In this document: in pieces, positions 61,559 through 64,000 of the stretch
Layout of the letters: each line of letters opens with the position of its first letter
Numbering within the stretch: the first letter of the stretch is position 1
Origin: Halorientalis marina
Lineage (GTDB): Archaea; Halobacteriota; Halobacteria; Halobacteriales; Haloarculaceae
Length of the DNA stretch: 64,000 nt
Direction of reading: 5' to 3'
Assembly: GCF_023028345.1 (NCBI RefSeq)
Contig: NZ_CP095490.1
Span: 62,001-126,000 of the forward strand
Notes under the pieces: model-generated
Told to the model about the DNA's origin: nothing
Seen by the model: only the letters and a program-made list of their open reading frames with translations
Databases searched by the model: none
Program-made: the position numbers and the translations under genes

Positions 61559-62571
61559 GGCGACGGGTGACCTCCCGCTGTTCGCGGCTGGTGAGAAACG
61601 GCGATCTCGGGACTAGCGAATCGACGAGCGCGGTGAGGGACGTGGATACCCCGGGTGAGAGGGATGAATATTGAGTCGTTGTCGCCACAGACGATGCTCG
61701 CGAGAAGTTCGTGTTTACACATCACGCGGAAGGGAGCGGATTGCTTGTACGGGCACGAACAGGTGAGGGCGTCCCCCCACGGGATGAATGGGTACTGGCT
61801 CCCGCTGTCGTATTCTCCGACAAGGACGGGTGCGGGGAGTTCGATACCGTAGTCAGCGAGAGCCACTGGTTCGTCAGTGTTCGCGTGTGAGAGCACAGAT
61901 TCCTGGAGGACGTACACCGAGTCGATGTCATGTTCTCGGGCGATTGCGTCGGGGTTGGTGTCGTCGTCAACGATGACCATCCCCACGAAGGCGTTGTGCT
62001 CGAGGAGGTGGTTGGCGTCGGGAGTGGGTCCGATGCACTTCTCGATCAGCGACCCATAGGACGACTCCTTGAGGATCTGGCGGAGATTCGCGCCGGGGAT
62101 GAGTTCCTGATACCACTTCTCCCGGTCCTTACGCACCTCACGGACGGCTTCGTGAGGGTCGGATTGCTCACTAGCTTCGCGGATACGTGCGGCAAGGTAG
62201 GCAGGTGCGTCGACCAGAACAGTGTCATCGTCGGCGTGTTCGTAGAACTTCTTCTCTTCGCGAATCCGTACATCACACGATGCTTCGGCGTAATCGAGGC
62301 CCCTCGGCTTCTGTTTTATTCCCCGCCAGGGATGGGTTGCGGGAGTCTCGGCCTTGTACGACCAGGGATTGTAGTTTCCAAGGAGTTGGTCGCGGCGGAC
62401 AGGCCCACCGCGCATGAAGTCGAGGCGAATCTGGTGTTCGATGGGTTCGACGTTCGGTGGATCGCGATCAACTTCGTAGTCGTAGTCACGGTCTATGTGG
62501 GCGAGTGCGCCTGGTGGCAACGCCAGGTGGGGCACACTGCCGTCGGCTGAGTGGATGGTTCGACAGGACAT
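61555..62571 (-). CDS. SWIM zinc-finger protein, long form
   Basis: A 338-residue protein. The C-terminal third has LTCSCPYKQSAPFRVMCKHELLASIV, a SWIM finger (C-x-C...C-x-H). The first 200 residues are mixed (DYDYEVDRDPPNVEPIEHQIRLDFMRGGPVRRDQLLGNYNPW) and not assigned. An upstream in-frame extension of 24 codons is Ser/Arg-rich and overlaps the promoter element, so the ATG at 62571 is used. It overlaps the methylase-like gene by 4 bp. Confidence 0.72.
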   Translation of the reverse strand: MSCRTIHSADGSVPHLALPPGALAHIDRDYDYEVDRDPPNVEPIEHQIRLDFMRGGPVRRDQLLGNYNPWSYKAETPATHPWRGIKQKPRGLDYAEASCDVRIREEKKFYEHADDDTVLVDAPAYLAARIREASEQSDPHEAVREVRKDREKWYQELIPGANLRQILKESSYGSLIEKCIGPTPDANHLLEHNAFVGMVIVDDDTNPDAIAREHDIDSVYVLQESVLSHANTDEPVALADYGIELPAPVLVGEYDSGSQYPFIPWGDALTCSCPYKQSAPFRVMCKHELLASIVCGDNDSIFIPLTRGIHVPHRARRFASPEIAVSHQPRTAGGHPSP

Positions 62572-62629
62572 GATTGACGAAGGGCGAAATGTTGAACTCG
62601 GTCGTCTGCTGGACGCCCCACTACCGACG

Positions 62630-62696
62630 CGGGGGGACGACAAACTGGCTCGGAAGACCTCCTACACAACGAACCGAGTGTCGTCGTAACGCAGGA
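62630..62696 (-). promoter_or_regulatory. Degenerate dyad plus TTTGTC element
   Basis: Minus strand: TCCTGCGTTAC (62696-62686) and GTTGTGTAGGA (62670-62660), then TTTGTCGTCCCCCCG (62644-62630) and CGGTAGTGGGG. The ATG at 62571 is 73 bp away. The rest of the gap to 62865 shows only AT-rich sequence with a possible promoter for the stress gene. Confidence 0.55.
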
Positions 62697-62865
62697 TCAT
62701 ATCATCGTAATTCGCAGAAGTTCTCATACTTTCTAACATAACAGATCCTCAGCTAAATGAAACCACGTTGACTGGTATAGAAGATACATTCGGCACGGTG
62801 GCGCCGACAGATGCGATTAATAATAGCCCCTCTCATTTTTCAATAAGGGCCGGTAAATCAAGTGT

Positions 62866-63777
62866 ATGCCTACGCCGTCATTTGGGGGGCTGCTGACAGG
62901 GGCCAATGAGGATTCCTATGACATCCCCCCTGTTGCAGGCCGATTCGACGGCGACCACATCCTCGTACCGCTACTCACCCGCGAGATTCCGCCCGTGCTC
63001 GATCAACTCAAAACCGCAACCACTCTTGCACGGGTGCGAAACGCATCTCTGACCATCATCAATCCAGTTTCCGTCCCCGAACAGACCCCAAAAGCCTACG
63101 ATCATAAGATGACCGACAGCGACGATATGGCACTTCTTGGATGGGCGTTCGAGCAAACCGATGACTCCCTACCACACGTGGATGGGGACTTTGTCTACGC
63201 CCGTGACGTTGTGAAAGGTGTCCTGCACGCGGTCAGGGCTCGTGATGTGGACACGCTCGTCGTCCCAAGCGGTGATGGGACGGGCCGCCTTCAGAAAGAG
63301 GCCACCGAGCGGATCGCAGCCTACGCTGATGCTGATGTCATAATTGTCAACGGGAAGGCAGGCTTTGAGACGCCGCCTTCGATTCTTCTCCCGGTCGCTG
63401 GCGGCCCTCATTCGGGATTGGCCGCCGACGTGGCCACCACAATCGCAACCGACTGCAACGCATGGATCGATATTCTGCATGTCGTTGAGGAGGATGTGTC
63501 ACCTCACAAGCGAGAGCAAGCAGAAGCCCTCGTTGACGATGTATATCACCGAATCGCCCGTCCCGAAAGCACCACAACGTGGGTACATGAGGCGACGAAC
63601 ACCGTCGAATCCATTGTCGAGCAATCCCGCTATTATGGCCTCACCATCGTCGGGGCACCAACAAAAGGTCGTCTGCGACAGTTCATATTCGGCTCAACAA
63701 ACACTTCGGTTCGGAAGAATGCAGCCAGCGTCGTCCTCTCGGTACACAATAACAGTCCCGCTTCAGAGGCTGAGTGA
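62866..63777 (+). CDS. Universal stress protein, tandem domain
   Basis: A 303-residue protein with two UspA-like domains. The first (about 28-152) begins DHILVPLLTREIPPVLDQLKTATTLARVRNASLTIINPV. The second (about 165-295) begins PPSILLPVAGGPHSGLAADVATTIA and ends in TIVGAPTKGRLRQFIFGSTNTSVRKNAASVVLSV, the G-x2-x9-G-S/T-type nucleotide-binding pattern. Such proteins bind ATP and act in stress responses. It begins a new region after the accessory block. Confidence 0.85.
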   Translation: MPTPSFGGLLTGANEDSYDIPPVAGRFDGDHILVPLLTREIPPVLDQLKTATTLARVRNASLTIINPVSVPEQTPKAYDHKMTDSDDMALLGWAFEQTDDSLPHVDGDFVYARDVVKGVLHAVRARDVDTLVVPSGDGTGRLQKEATERIAAYADADVIIVNGKAGFETPPSILLPVAGGPHSGLAADVATTIATDCNAWIDILHVVEEDVSPHKREQAEALVDDVYHRIARPESTTTWVHEATNTVESIVEQSRYYGLTIVGAPTKGRLRQFIFGSTNTSVRKNAASVVLSVHNNSPASEAE

Positions 63778-63924
63778 GAGAGAGTTCCTATCGACACCTC
63801 GGTTCTGGATACAGGCATTTCATCGGTGACTGATCTGCAAGATTCGCGCGATGTATTCAGCAAGTTGGCTCTATCAGCCACAAGGGTTTATTTCAATAGA
63901 AAGTATGGAAACTCCTGCTAATTA

Positions 63925-64000
63925 TCACAACCCGGCTAGCAGGCTCGCGAACTGGTCGAGTCTGTCGTCGAGACGCTCGGGTGTGTAAACGGCTTCCTGA
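63925..64000 (-). CDS. C-terminal end of a gene cut by the window
   Basis: The minus-strand frame is open from the window end and gives QEAVYTPERLDDRLDQFASL and LAGL before the stop. The composition is haloarchaeal, so this is the tail of a gene that continues beyond the window. Too short to name. Confidence 0.5.
   Translation of the reverse strand, partial: QEAVYTPERLDDRLDQFASLLAGL

Noticed and set aside
1..64000. CRISPR arrays, tRNA and rRNA genes
   Set aside because: No regularly spaced direct repeats with unique spacers and no cloverleaf or rRNA-like segment were noticed. A covariance-model search would be needed to exclude tRNA genes fully.

Overview
The window is haloarchaeal (class Halobacteria). 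Its proteins are acidic and its genes GC-rich. Promoters are archaeal TATA/leaderless type. It encodes Orc1/Cdc6, TFB and a PGF-CTERM surface protein. An orc1 gene ringed by origin-recognition boxes, two ParA partition modules, a tyrosine recombinase and several insertion sequences point to a plasmid or megaplasmid (or an integrated one). No rRNA, tRNA or CRISPR array was seen.

Layout. 0-6.4 kb: an HTH/nucleotidyltransferase pair, then small plasmid proteins, a SWIM zinc-finger protein and an N6-methylase-like protein. 6.6-8.2 kb: a TnpB-only IS200/IS605-type element. 10.1-12.3 kb: replication origin with orc1. 12.7-18.1 kb: a possible defence cluster (SNF2 helicase, coiled-coil partner, zinc ribbons, a PD-(D/E)XK-like nuclease) cut at its end by an IS6-family element. 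18.8-20.3 kb: partition module 1. 20.4-30.4 kb: a block of ordinary redox and Fe-S genes (TRAM, NifU-like, KorB, ferredoxin, SufB, IscA-like), TFB, truncated haemoglobin, DUF2237, PCD and Lrp. 30.7-43.4 kb: two related transposase genes bracketing a toxin-antitoxin pair, a Bat-type sensor/regulator and an adhesin of almost 2000 residues. 43.7-46.8 kb: recombinase with a dif-like inverted repeat and partition module 2 with an AT-rich iteron region. 47.3-62.6 kb: a long, mostly minus-strand accessory region. 62.9 kb to the end: a universal stress protein and the tail of one more gene.

The two accessory ends (about 1.6-10 kb and 47-62.6 kb) belong together. They share paralogues (three SWIM proteins, two methylase-like proteins, two QLPP-KLLDT proteins, two zinc-ribbon/AVVP proteins). 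They also share an unusual promoter-like element, TTTGTCGnCCCCCG followed by GGTGnGGG, in front of at least ten genes. On the minus strand this is often preceded by a TCCTACG...CGTAGGA dyad.

The best candidate for an undescribed system lies in that right-hand region. A TGT/DpdA-like protein with a DSGG motif, a second possible TGT-like protein, a Mom/XF1762-like GNAT protein, a methylase-like protein without NPPY and a frameshifted YaaA-like gene may form a DNA hypermodification island. The functional reading is inference from motifs and needs profile searches. A second notable observation is two elements with homologous ends (27.1-27.8 and 54.4-55.0 kb) that carry different cargo genes.
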